From Actinoplanes italicus (GTDB lineage Bacteria; Actinomycetota; Actinomycetes; Mycobacteriales; Micromonosporaceae): 64,000 bases of DNA. Shown in pieces: positions 20,166 to 28,081 of this stretch; positions within the stretch are counted from its first letter, which is position 1; each line of letters begins with the position of its first letter. The notes beneath the pieces are model-generated. The model searched no databases, had not been told where the DNA came from, and saw only the letters and a list, made by a program, of their open reading frames with translations. The DNA is taken from positions 124,001-188,000 of the forward strand of contig NZ_PVMZ01000004.1 in NCBI RefSeq assembly GCF_003001815.1. The letters run 5' to 3'. A program made the translations under genes and the position numbers.

Positions 20166-20654
20166 ATGACAGTTCGGCCCATTCGGCTCTACGGTGACCC
20201 GGTTCTGCGCACGCCCGCCGACGAGGTCACCGACTTCGACGCGCAGCTGCGCGAAGTGGTTCGCGACCTGGAGGACACCGTCCGGGAGCCCGGCCGTGCC
20301 GGGGTCGCCGGACCGCAGATCGGTGTCAGTCTGCGCGTGTTCTCGTACAACGTCGCCGGTGTCGTCGGTCATCTCGTGAACCCGGTTCTCAGCGGCTTCG
20401 CGGGCGAGCAGACCGACGAGGAGGGCTGCCTGTCGCTGCCCGGCCTCGGCTATGCGACCACCCGTTACGACGTGGTGGTGGCCCGTGGTTTCGACCAGCA
20501 CGGTGAGCCGCTGGTCATCGAGGGCACCGGCTTCCTGGCCCGCGCGCTGCAGCACGAGACCGACCACCTCGACGGACGCCTCTACGTCGATACCCTGACC
20601 GGTGACGTGCGCCGCCAGGCGCTGCGCGAGATGCGCCGCGTCATGACCCGATGA
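20166..20654 (+). CDS. def: Peptide deformylase
   Basis: 162 residues with all three catalytic motifs: GVAGPQIG at 46-53 (motif I, with Pro in place of the usual second Ala), EGCLS at 86-90 (C88 binds metal) and HETDH at 130-134 (metal His pair and catalytic Glu133... numbered from the first His as H130, E131, H134). It removes the formyl group from nascent peptides at the ribosome. The length is on the short side for actinobacterial type 1 or 3 deformylases. Genomes of this group often hold several deformylases, so it may be an accessory copy. Its stop overlaps the methyltransferase start (ATGA). Confidence 0.92.
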   Translation: MTVRPIRLYGDPVLRTPADEVTDFDAQLREVVRDLEDTVREPGRAGVAGPQIGVSLRVFSYNVAGVVGHLVNPVLSGFAGEQTDEEGCLSLPGLGYATTRYDVVVARGFDQHGEPLVIEGTGFLARALQHETDHLDGRLYVDTLTGDVRRQALREMRRVMTR

Positions 20655-21331
20655 CCTCACCGCCGCCCGTCCCGGCCGGCGACGCCCGGCGCCTCGCCGC
20701 GGAATCCCTCGCGGCGGGCGATTCCACCGGCTGGTTCGAGAGGCTGTACGCCGAATCGCGCGCCGGAACCGCCGAGGTGCCCTGGGACGTGCCGGAACCG
20801 AGCGCCCACCTGCGCGCCCTCGGCCTGCCGCCCGGTGGCGGACGCAGCGCCCTGATCGTCGGCTGCGGGCCCGGCCGCGACGCCGAGCACGTGGCCGCCC
20901 TCGGATACCGGGTCACCGCCTTCGACATCTCCGCCACCGCCATCGACCTGGCCCGCGAACGGCACCCCGGCAGCACCGTCGACTACGTCGTCGCCGACCT
21001 GCTCGACCCGCCGGCGGCCTGGCGGGCGGCGTACGACCTGGTCGTGGAGAGCAACAACGTGCAGGCCCTGCCGCCCGGGATCCGGGCGGCCGCGATCGCG
21101 ACGGTCGGCACCTTCGTGGCGCCCGGCGGCACCCTGATCGTGCTGGCCGCCGCGACCACCCGCCTGGACAGCGACGGCTCCGGCCCGCCGTGGCCGCTGA
21201 CCCGCGCCGAGATCGACGCCTTCGCCACCGGCGACCTGAGCCCGGTCTCGGTCACCCGGACGCCCGCCCCGGGCACGACGCTGCCCACCCGGTGGCGGGC
21301 CGTCTTCACGCGTCCGTCCGCGGGCCGCTGA
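20651..21331 (+). CDS. Class I SAM-dependent methyltransferase
   Basis: 226 residues. The SAM-binding motif is ALIVGCGPGRDAEHVAALGY near residues 67-86, followed by VTAFDISATAIDLARER (acidic residue of motif II) and a motif IV region DLVVESNNVQAL. The overall form (N-terminal GWFERLYAES, PWDVPEPSAHL) resembles the thiopurine- or tellurite-type methyltransferases of actinomycetes. Substrate unknown. It is translationally coupled to def by a 4-bp overlap. Its 3' end lies in a 42-46-bp direct duplication shared with the convergent gene. Confidence 0.85.
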   Translation: MTSPPPVPAGDARRLAAESLAAGDSTGWFERLYAESRAGTAEVPWDVPEPSAHLRALGLPPGGGRSALIVGCGPGRDAEHVAALGYRVTAFDISATAIDLARERHPGSTVDYVVADLLDPPAAWRAAYDLVVESNNVQALPPGIRAAAIATVGTFVAPGGTLIVLAAATTRLDSDGSGPPWPLTRAEIDAFATGDLSPVSVTRTPAPGTTLPTRWRAVFTRPSAGR

Positions 21332-21388
21332 TCGCACCGCGCCCGCCGTCTTCACGCGTCCGCGGGCCGCGAATCGCACCGCGCTCGC
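21301..21388. repeat. Direct duplication at the convergent gene ends
   Basis: A unit beginning CGTCTTCACGCGTCCG occurs at 21301-21346 and again at 21347-21388, with a 4-bp indel and few substitutions. It spans the methyltransferase stop and repeats the last codons of the minus-strand gene (RGAIRGPRT, then RGAISGPRT). A recent local duplication is the likely cause. Confidence 0.75.
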
Positions 21389-21710
21389 CGTGCCTCGCCA
21401 GCGCGGCCCGCAGGTCGCCCGGCCACTCGTCGACCGGGTCGTCCAGGAAATCGTCCCGCTCGGCCACCAACTGGGGGAGCAGGCGGGGATCCGCGAGGGC
21501 GTCCCGGAGCCGGCGCGAGTCCGCGGAGCTCTGGCGGGCGAGCCCGAACGTGGCCCACCGGGCGGCCACTTCGAGGGCCGGCCGCCCGCCGTGAAGGTGA
21601 AGGTGGGTGATCAGCGTCCAGCAACGGTCCTCGTCGCCGGCGTCGCCGGCCCGGAGCGCCTCGTCGAACGCTGCGATCACCGTGATTTCGTGCGTGGCCA
21701 CGATGGTCAT
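21306..21710 (-). CDS. Hypothetical protein with TPR-like N-terminal part
   Basis: 134 residues from ATG 21710 (MTIVATHEITVIAAFDEALR); an upstream in-frame start at 21767 is less likely. The core (AAFDEALRAGDAGDEDRCWT, HLHLHGGRPALEVAARWATF) is helical and looks like a short helical-repeat protein; no family was fixed. The last about 25 residues come from the local duplication and overlap the methyltransferase 3' end by 26 bp, so the original C-terminus was probably shorter. Confidence 0.55.
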   Translation of the reverse strand: MTIVATHEITVIAAFDEALRAGDAGDEDRCWTLITHLHLHGGRPALEVAARWATFGLARQSSADSRRLRDALADPRLLPQLVAERDDFLDDPVDEWPGDLRAALARHGERGAIRGPRTREDGGRGAISGPRTDA

Positions 21711-21783
21711 CTTGACTCTGCCCCTGGGGGAGACCGCAACCTGAATCCGTTGGCGTGCGGGCGCCACGAGACGGGAGACGACG

Positions 21784-22275
21784 ATGTTCGAGATTCGGGT
21801 TCGTGACGTGCCACAGCAGCGGGTCGTGACCGAGGAGGGCCTTCACGACCAGGCCGGTCTACAGGCCTGGCTGCCCGGCGCGATGGCCCGGGTGGCCGAG
21901 CGCGCGAGGGCGGCCGGCGGCCTGCTCGGCACGGTGGACTGGCCGTTCCTCGAACGCTCCGGTCGCGCGGACGAGCTGGTCTTCGTGGTGATCTACGAGG
22001 GCAATCCGAACGAGGGCCCGACCGAGATCGAGGTCTGCGCCGTCGTGGCCACCGGTGGCGATCGCACCATCGAGGCGCTCCGTGAGGCGTATGTCCGGGT
22101 CACCAAGGGCGACGTCGTCAGCGGACGACTCGGTGAGGTGTATGAGGCGATCGAGAAGTGGATCACCGCGAACGGGCTCAGTGTCGCCAGCGCCCCACGT
22201 GAAACCTACTGGACCGACTTCGGGGCGGCCCAGGACGACGACGAGGTCTTCGACGTGGCCTTCCCGGTGACCTGA
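21784..22275 (+). CDS. GyrI-like small-molecule-binding domain protein
   Basis: 163 residues forming a single GyrI-like (bacterial transcription activator effector-binding) domain: EIRVRDVPQQRVVTEE at the start, VDWPFLERSG, EIEVCAVVATGG, then AYVRVTKGDVVSGRLGEVYE and APRETYWTDF. Such domains bind hydrophobic ligands. The C-terminal domain of the next gene's product is a recognisable paralogue (VRDVAAQHILSE, AYIPVVKGHFEPP, SPREVYAYG). The stop and the next ATG share a base (TGATG), so the two proteins are made together; this one may buffer or present the ligand for the regulator. Confidence 0.8.
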   Translation: MFEIRVRDVPQQRVVTEEGLHDQAGLQAWLPGAMARVAERARAAGGLLGTVDWPFLERSGRADELVFVVIYEGNPNEGPTEIEVCAVVATGGDRTIEALREAYVRVTKGDVVSGRLGEVYEAIEKWITANGLSVASAPRETYWTDFGAAQDDDEVFDVAFPVT

Positions 22276-23087
22276 TGTCCGGCGAGCCCGGACTGCTGAC
22301 GATCGGGGAGTTCGCGCGCCGGTCCGGCCTGTCGATCCGTGCTCTGCGGCTGTACGACCGGATCGGACTGCTCCGGCCCGCCCACGTGGTTCCCGCCACC
22401 GGTTACCGCCGGTATGCGAGCGGCCAGCTCTACGCGGGCCGGCTGATCGCGCTGCTGCGCAGGCTCGACATGCCGCTCACCGAGATCACCGCGATCGTCG
22501 GCGCCGCGGGCTCCGACGCGGCGGCGCGGCTCGCCGACTACTGGACCGCGGTGGAACAGCGGCTGGCGGCCCAGCGTGAGCTCGCCGACCGCCTGGTGCG
22601 CAACCTCGCCGCAGAGACTCCGGCGCCGGAGGGCACGTGGGAGGTGTCCGTGCGTGACGTCGCCGCGCAGCACATTCTCAGCGAGGTCCGCTACGTCAAC
22701 GCCACCGAGATGGGCTGGATCGAGGAGGCCAGCGCCCGCCTGACCGACCTTGCCGACCGGTCAGGCGGGCCGGCCGGTCCGCGGTTCGTGGTGTTCCACG
22801 GTGAGGTCACCGAGGACGCCAACGGCCCGGTCGAGGTCTGCGTGCCGGTCCACCCGGATGCCGCGGGCCGCGCGGAGCCGGCGCATCGCGAGGCGTACAT
22901 CCCGGTGGTGAAGGGCCACTTCGAGCCGCCGCGGATTCTCTCGATCTACGACACGGTCCGGCGGTGGGTGCGCGAGCACGGCCACACCGTGGCCGCGTCA
23001 CCTCGGGAGGTGTACGCCTACGGTGCCGTCCTGGAAACCGCCGGCCCCGGAGATCTGGTGTGTGATGTGGCCCTGCCCTTCCGCTGA
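22275..23087 (+). CDS. MerR-family regulator with GyrI-like effector domain
   Basis: 270 residues. The winged helix is residues 8-76 (LTIGEFARRSGLSIRALRLY, RPAHVVPATGYRRYASGQL), then a coiled dimerisation helix (about 85-115), then a GyrI-like ligand domain (about 120-270). This is the BmrR/TipA-like layout, in which drug binding twists the promoter DNA. Coupled by a 1-base overlap to the single-domain GyrI-like protein upstream. No drug exporter is adjacent, so the target is unknown. Confidence 0.88.
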   Translation: MSGEPGLLTIGEFARRSGLSIRALRLYDRIGLLRPAHVVPATGYRRYASGQLYAGRLIALLRRLDMPLTEITAIVGAAGSDAAARLADYWTAVEQRLAAQRELADRLVRNLAAETPAPEGTWEVSVRDVAAQHILSEVRYVNATEMGWIEEASARLTDLADRSGGPAGPRFVVFHGEVTEDANGPVEVCVPVHPDAAGRAEPAHREAYIPVVKGHFEPPRILSIYDTVRRWVREHGHTVAASPREVYAYGAVLETAGPGDLVCDVALPFR

Positions 23088-23135
23088 GTCCCGCGGTGTT
23101 TATTCATGGGTGTCGGTGCCGTCATCATTGATCTC

Positions 23136-23606
23136 ATGTCCGATGCCGTTGTCCGGATCCGTCCTTATGAGCCCTCCGACCGGGAGTCCGCCGTCCTCCT
23201 CGCCACCCGCCTGGAGACGGGCGTGGCCGGTTGGCGTGATAACGGCGCGGTCCGCGGGGCGGTGATCGGCTGGATCGCGTCATCGCTGGACAACGCCGCC
23301 GCCGACGGGCGGGACGTGTTTGTCGCCAGTGCCGGAGGCGAGGTCGTCGGCCTGGTGACGGTGGCCGAGCGGACGCATTTCACCGGTGAGGTCGACGCCT
23401 ATGTGGGCGAGCTCGTGGTGCACGCCGCCCACGAGCGGCACGGTGTCGGCACGCTGCTGATGAACGCGGCCGAGGACTGGGCGCGCCGCCGAGGGCTCCG
23501 GCATGTCACGTTGGAGACCGGCGCCGCGAATCGCGTGGCTCGGGCGTTCTACGGAAGTCGCGGTTACCGGGAGGAGGACGTCCGTCTCACCAAGGCGCTG
23601 ACCTGA
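23136..23606 (+). CDS. GNAT-family N-acetyltransferase
   Basis: 156 residues from ATG 23136 (MSDAVVRIRPYEPSDRESAV). Motif A is ELVVHAAHERHGVGTLLMNA with the RxGxG-type acetyl-CoA loop (HGVG), and motif B is ARAFYGSRGYREEDV. A start at 23106 would add ten residues without a ribosome-binding site. Substrate unknown. The 169-bp space after it (23607-23775) is non-coding, with a CCGGCC/GGCCGG hairpin near 23616-23640 that may terminate both convergent genes. Confidence 0.82.
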   Translation: MSDAVVRIRPYEPSDRESAVLLATRLETGVAGWRDNGAVRGAVIGWIASSLDNAAADGRDVFVASAGGEVVGLVTVAERTHFTGEVDAYVGELVVHAAHERHGVGTLLMNAAEDWARRRGLRHVTLETGAANRVARAFYGSRGYREEDVRLTKALT

Positions 23607-23775
23607 GCAGGGCCACCGGCCGGGGTCCGGAGGCCGGCGGTCTCGTCCCACCAGGAGCACCGGACGTCGGTTCGGCGGTCGGCGAGGTCCTCGGAAGGCG
23701 GTCGGAGGCCAGCGGGTTGCCGGGCGGCGGTGCGGAGGTCGGCAATCCTGTCGGGCTGGGTCGTCGGGCGGTGGC

Positions 23776-24402
23776 TCAGAGGTCGACGGCCTCGCCGAGC
23801 GGGATGCGGGCGTACTCGGTGCCGGCCTTGAGGTCCATCCAGGCGTCGAAGTTGCCGTAGCCGACGTCGGAGGACAGCATCCGGTCGTGAATCGGGAAGG
23901 CCCGGGACGGTGCGATCGCCCGCGTCATGTCGAGGGCCTCGCGCAGCTTGCCCCAGGGCGCGGCGGCCGCCACCAGCAGTGCCGTCACCGGCACATCGGG
24001 CACGAAGTACGAGTCGCCGGGGTGGTAGACGCCCTCGACGACGTAGCCGAGGTTGGCGCAGCCGGGCAGGCCGTCGTAGATCTCGGCGTGCCGGCCGCCG
24101 ACCGCGGTCACTCGGAACCCGGCGGCCGTGAACTCGTCGCCGGCCTCGACGACCCGTACGGTCTGCGGGATCGCCGCCTTCGTGGCCAGCGCGGCCACGG
24201 GCCCGGGCGCGTGAATCCGGATCCCGGCAGGCAGCTCGGCGAACCGTGCGAGGTCGACGTGATCATCGTGTTCGTGCGTGACCAGCACGTCGGTCACGCC
24301 GTCGAAGGCCTCCGGCTCGGTCCAAACGCCCGGATCGATCAGCAGCCGGCGGTCGCCGTCGTCGAGCCGGACACACGCATGGGTGAACTTGACCAGTCGC
24401 AT
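23776..24402 (-). CDS. MBL-fold metal-dependent hydrolase
   Basis: 208 residues. The metal-binding motif is THEHDDH at 42-48, preceded by LLIDPGVWTEP. Further ligands are probably the His of GGRHAEIYDG, the Asp of YHPGDSY and the His of FPIHDRMLS. This is the UlaG-like or YcbJ-type group of metallo-beta-lactamase fold proteins, cytoplasmic hydrolases or oxidoreductases of uncertain substrate. It stands alone; the 144 bp upstream (24403-24546) shows no feature. Confidence 0.85.
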   Translation of the reverse strand: MRLVKFTHACVRLDDGDRRLLIDPGVWTEPEAFDGVTDVLVTHEHDDHVDLARFAELPAGIRIHAPGPVAALATKAAIPQTVRVVEAGDEFTAAGFRVTAVGGRHAEIYDGLPGCANLGYVVEGVYHPGDSYFVPDVPVTALLVAAAAPWGKLREALDMTRAIAPSRAFPIHDRMLSSDVGYGNFDAWMDLKAGTEYARIPLGEAVDL

Positions 24403-24546
24403 GGTCCCACCCTACGAAGCCCGGTCGATGTCGGACCGCCTGCGATGACCGGTCGATCGCGGACCAGCCGCGAGAAAGGGGCGATGCTGCGCTGGTTGCG
24501 GGCGCGGTCGGCGGGGATCGCTTGCCGGGGCGGATGGTTCGGCCGT

Positions 24547-25470
24547 TTACGAAGGCGGTTGGCTTCGGGGCGCGCCGGCGAGTTCGGTCAGCAGGGCCAT
24601 GGCGCGGTGCTGCTCGGCCGGGTCGCCCAGCGGGGCCGCCACGAACTCGGTGACGCCGGTGCCGGCCAGCCGGCGCACGGCGCGGGCCACCGTCTCCTCG
24701 TCGCCGATGAGCGCCACGTCCCGCGGGCGGGCGGCGGGTTCGCGGTCCAGGACGGCGCGGTACTCGGGCACCTGGGTGGCCATCGCGAACCGCTCGTCGA
24801 TGCGGTCCCGGGCGCGGTCCGGGTCGGCGGTCACGCAGACGGGCAGGGCGGCGACGATGCGCGGGGAGGGCCGGCCGGTCTCGCGTGCGGCGGCGGTGAC
24901 GCGGGGGACGACATGCGACTCCAGCGTGCGCGGGCCGGTCATCCATGTGACGGTCCCGTCGGCGGCCTCGCCGGCCAGCCGCAGCATCACCGGGCCGAGG
25001 GCGGCCAGCAGAACCTCCGGTGCCGTGGTGGGCACGTCGACCGTACCGATGGAGGTGATGAGATCCCCCGCGTGCGCGACCGGCTCGCCCCGCAGAAGCG
25101 GACGCAGTACCTGCAAGTATTCCCGCAGGTAGGCGACCGGGCGCTCGGCCGTCAGGCCGAACATGCCGGCGGTCATCGCGGCGATGCCCGCGCCGATGCC
25201 GAGGGTGAGGCGCCCGCCGGTCGCCGCCTGGACGCTGAGGGCCTGGCTCGCGAGGGTGAGCGGATGTCGCTGCCGGACCGGGACGACGGCGGTGCCCAGC
25301 GGTACGCCCGGCGCGTGCCCACCGGCCAGGATCAGCGAGGTGAGGGCGTCCCAGCCGAGCGCCTGCGCGGACCAGATGCCGTCCAGACCGCGTGCGGCGG
25401 TGGCCTGAGTGATGAGGTCGTCACGGCCGGCGGGGCCGCGTAGTTCGCCGATCATGACGCTGATGCGCAT
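24547..25470 (-). CDS. LLM-class F420-dependent oxidoreductase
   Basis: 307 residues with the luciferase-like TIM-barrel pattern: GLDGIWSAQALGWDALTSL, VPLGTAVVPVRQRHPLTLAS, GGRLTLGIGAG and APEVLLAALGPVMLRLAGE. This is the mycobacterial-type F420-dependent group (TIGR03564-like). It uses reduced F420 in the cytoplasm on an unknown substrate. It is divergent from a TetR gene, with two copies of a palindromic operator between them, so repression by that TetR protein is likely. Confidence 0.88.
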   Translation of the reverse strand: MRISVMIGELRGPAGRDDLITQATAARGLDGIWSAQALGWDALTSLILAGGHAPGVPLGTAVVPVRQRHPLTLASQALSVQAATGGRLTLGIGAGIAAMTAGMFGLTAERPVAYLREYLQVLRPLLRGEPVAHAGDLITSIGTVDVPTTAPEVLLAALGPVMLRLAGEAADGTVTWMTGPRTLESHVVPRVTAAARETGRPSPRIVAALPVCVTADPDRARDRIDERFAMATQVPEYRAVLDREPAARPRDVALIGDEETVARAVRRLAGTGVTEFVAAPLGDPAEQHRAMALLTELAGAPRSQPPS

Positions 25471-25484
25471 GGTCTCCTCCTAGG

Positions 25485-25533
25485 CGGAGAGGTTCTCCGA
25501 ATGGACTGGGCTAGGATACGGAGAGGTTCTCCG
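25485..25533. promoter_or_regulatory. Twin TetR operators in a divergent promoter
   Basis: CGGAGAGGTTCTCCG occurs twice, at 25485-25499 and 25519-25533. Each copy is a 6-bp inverted repeat around GGT. Between them TAGGAT (25512-25517) can serve as a -10 box toward the tetR gene. The copies lie 34 bp apart, on the same face of the helix within error. Confidence 0.85.
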
Positions 25534-25564
25534 GAAGGCAACGCTCCAGGTTCAAGGGGGTCTC

Positions 25565-26095
25565 GTGCGAAGCGACGCGCAACAGAACCGCGACCGCGTG
25601 CTGGCCGCCGCGCGGGCCGAGTTCACCGCGCACGGCCCGGCCGCGTCGCTCAACAAGATCGCCCAGCGGGCCGGGGTCGGGCCGGGGACGCTCTACCGCC
25701 ACTTCCCGACCGCGGCGGCGCTGCTCGCCGCGATCATCGCCGAGGACGTCGCGAAACTCTGCGCCACCGGCCGTGAGCTGCTCGGACATCCGGATCCGGC
25801 GCGCGGGTTGCACGACTGGCTGCGGGCCGTCGCGGTGCATGCCACCGCGATGCGCGGGCTGGTCGCCACCGAGTCCCTCGACGCGGCCGGTTCCGCGCTG
25901 GCGGAGTGCCACGACGAGATCCGCGCCGTCGGGGCTGCGCTGCTGGAACGCGCCGGTGCCGGCGACGGCGTCGACGACGTGCTGACCGTCGTCAACGCGG
26001 TGGCCTGGGCCAGCGAACGCCTCCCGGCCGTCCCGGGACGCCTCGAACGCCTCCTCGACCTGGTGACCCGCGGCCTGCCCGCGCCGACCGGATGA
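25565..26095 (+). CDS. TetR-family transcriptional regulator
   Basis: 176 residues. The DNA-binding domain is residues 1-55: NRDRVLAAARAEFTAHGPAA, then SLNKIAQRAGVGPGTLYRHF. The remaining helices form the ligand and dimer domain. The gene faces away from the LLM oxidoreductase, and both starts flank two perfect copies of CGGAGAGGTTCTCCG, the probable operators. It likely represses itself and the oxidoreductase until a ligand binds. GTG 25565 has an AGG-rich stretch (CAAGGGGG) 6-8 nt upstream. Confidence 0.92.
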   Translation: MRSDAQQNRDRVLAAARAEFTAHGPAASLNKIAQRAGVGPGTLYRHFPTAAALLAAIIAEDVAKLCATGRELLGHPDPARGLHDWLRAVAVHATAMRGLVATESLDAAGSALAECHDEIRAVGAALLERAGAGDGVDDVLTVVNAVAWASERLPAVPGRLERLLDLVTRGLPAPTG

Positions 26096-26196
26096 CGGCG
26101 GCCGGCCGGACCGGGGTGCATGCGGGCTTGTACCTTCCGTAACGGCATGTGATCCAGTGGACTCACGTCGCGATCCGATGAGGAAGGCCGCTGCTC

Positions 26197-27120
26197 GTGC
26201 ATTCGTTTCCCATGCCACCCCGCCAGGTCAAGATCGGGGACGCGGCGGCCTTTGCCGGCTGTACGCCACGGGCGATTCGCCATTACCACGAGATCGGCCT
26301 GCTTCCCGAGCCGGCGCGGGGCGGTGATGGCCGCCGCCGCTACGGGTACGAGGACATGATCCACCTGCTGTGGATTCGCAAGATGGCCGACGCCGGGATC
26401 GCCCTGGACGACATCCGTAAAGCCTTCACCACCGGCACGGCTTCCGCCGGCGCAGCAGGTGACGCGGACGGCGTCGCGGACGGCGGCGAAGGCATCGCCG
26501 GAATCCTCGATCGGCTGGAGGAGACCCTTGCCGAGCAGGAGGCGGAGTTGCGGCGGCAACGGACCGCCGTGCAGCGGATGCGCGCCGAAGGCAGCCGGAT
26601 GGGCCTGCTCTCCCACTTCGTCACCGAACGACTCAAGAACCTGCCCGAGGGCTCCCTGCGCCAGGCGGACCTGGACGTTCTGCTGGTCACCGAGCGGATC
26701 TTCAGCCCGCTCGGCGCGGCCGTCCAGGCCGGCCGCTTCGTCGCCCTGGCCATGCATCCCCGGCTGCGGGAGGAATCCGACCGCGTCGACGCCGCCGAGG
26801 AGGCCCTCGACGACAGTGTCGCCGTCGATGACCCGCGGGTCGCTCAGGTCGCCGCCGAGCGGCACGCCTTCGAGAACGCCCTGCTGGCCTTCATCGAGGA
26901 GTCCGGTATGGACAAGGACGACGAGGCCCTCTTCGACGCCTGGGACGCGTCGCACCCTCCGGCCGCCGACGACCCGGAAGTCTGCGCCGTCAAGCGGCCG
27001 CCCGGTTCCATGGGCCTTTTCGAGACCATCGCCAAGATGCCGTACGACTTCTCCCCGGCCCGCCTGCGCTGTATGGAACTGGCCGTGGAGCTGTCCGCCC
27101 AGGAAGCGGCCGCTACGTGA
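26197..27120 (+). CDS. MerR-family transcriptional regulator
   Basis: 307 residues. The winged helix starts at VKIGDAAAFAGCTPRAIRHY and runs to about residue 85 (GGDGRRRYGYEDMIHLLWIR). A long coiled coil follows (about 110-140, LDRLEETLAEQEAELRRQRT) and then a helical domain of about 150 residues, larger than in simple metal-sensing MerR proteins. The ligand domain ends with a Met and Tyr-rich segment (FETIAKMPYDFSPARLRCME). GTG 26197 has GAGGAAGG at about -10. No clear target gene is adjacent; a convergent LysR gene follows. Confidence 0.85.
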   Translation: MHSFPMPPRQVKIGDAAAFAGCTPRAIRHYHEIGLLPEPARGGDGRRRYGYEDMIHLLWIRKMADAGIALDDIRKAFTTGTASAGAAGDADGVADGGEGIAGILDRLEETLAEQEAELRRQRTAVQRMRAEGSRMGLLSHFVTERLKNLPEGSLRQADLDVLLVTERIFSPLGAAVQAGRFVALAMHPRLREESDRVDAAEEALDDSVAVDDPRVAQVAAERHAFENALLAFIEESGMDKDDEALFDAWDASHPPAADDPEVCAVKRPPGSMGLFETIAKMPYDFSPARLRCMELAVELSAQEAAAT

Positions 27121-27141
27121 GACACCGCCTGTCGTGACCGG

Positions 27142-27981
27142 TCAGAGACGGGTCGCGGTGCGGATGAGGCCGGCGAGCGCCAGCGATCGGCTGTGCGGCG
27201 GCCAGGCGATCACCGTCGTCACCCTCGGCGCGTCGGGCACGGGAACAGTGGCCAGGTCGGGACCGAGCATGGGCCGGCACGACTCCGGCAGCACCGCGGC
27301 GGCCCGGCCCAGGCCGATCAGCTGGAGAAGCTGGGCGTGGTCGCGTACCTCCGGCCCCGGGCCGTCCGGGTAGGTGCCGTCCCGGCCGGGCCAGCGCGGC
27401 ATCGGCATGCCGGGGATGGCGGCGACCTCGGCCATGGTCAGCGTGCGCCGCCCGGTCAGCGGATGCCCCGCCGGCAGGATCGCCACCTGTCCCTCCGTGG
27501 TGAGCCGCTCGACGTCGAGGCCGGCCGCCGAATCGAACGGCAGGTGCAGCAGGCCCACGTCGGCCCGCCCGTCACGCAGCAGGCCCTCCTGCTGGCCGAC
27601 GCCGCACAGCAGCACGTCGACCGGCACGGCACCGGGCTCGGCGGCGTACGCGTCGAGCAACTTCGGCAGCAGCTCGCTGGACGCCCCGGCCTTGGCGACC
27701 AGCACCAGTCCCGCCGGCCCGTTCGCTGCGCGACGGGTGCGACGTTCGGCGGCGTCGACCGCGTCCAGCGCCGCCCGGCCCTCCCGCAGCAGCACCGCAC
27801 CCGCCTCGGTCAGCGTGACGCCCCGGCTGTTGCGGTCGAAGAGGGTGGCCCCGAGCCGGCGCTCGAGCTGCCGGACGGCGCGTGACAGCGGCGGCTGGGC
27901 CATCCCCAGACGCTCGGCGGCCCGCCCGAAGTGCAGCTCCTCGGCCACGGCGACGAAGTAACGCAGTTCCCGCGTCTCCAT
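27142..27981 (-). CDS. LysR-family transcriptional regulator
   Basis: 279 residues. The N-terminal winged helix is classical: METRELRYFVAVAEELHFGR, AAERLGMAQPPLSRAVRQLE and LFDRNSRGVTLTEAG. The effector domain begins near residue 90. Divergent to a short-chain dehydrogenase gene at 28082. The 100-bp space holds GATACCTCACGGGTATC, a LysR-type inverted repeat. It probably activates the dehydrogenase in response to a small molecule and controls itself. Confidence 0.92.
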   Translation of the reverse strand: METRELRYFVAVAEELHFGRAAERLGMAQPPLSRAVRQLERRLGATLFDRNSRGVTLTEAGAVLLREGRAALDAVDAAERRTRRAANGPAGLVLVAKAGASSELLPKLLDAYAAEPGAVPVDVLLCGVGQQEGLLRDGRADVGLLHLPFDSAAGLDVERLTTEGQVAILPAGHPLTGRRTLTMAEVAAIPGMPMPRWPGRDGTYPDGPGPEVRDHAQLLQLIGLGRAAAVLPESCRPMLGPDLATVPVPDAPRVTTVIAWPPHSRSLALAGLIRTATRL

Positions 27982-28008
27982 GCGGCCACGGTAGCGCCAC
28001 GCCGCGTC

Positions 28009-28025
28009 GATACCTCACGGGTATC
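28009..28025. promoter_or_regulatory. Probable LysR binding site
   Basis: GATACCTCACGGGTATC is a perfect 6-bp inverted repeat around 5 nt and contains the T-N11-A core expected of LysR sites. It is centred 36 bp before the lysR start and 65 bp before the dehydrogenase start. Confidence 0.7.
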
Positions 28026-28081
28026 GGTGATGACCCAGACGGTGTTGGTGCCACGGGCCGTACCGGAACAAGGATCGAGGC

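Noticed and set aside
26128..26158. MerR-type promoter with TTGTAC before the gene at 26197
   Set aside because: No -10 box at 18-20 bp spacing and no clear dyad between.
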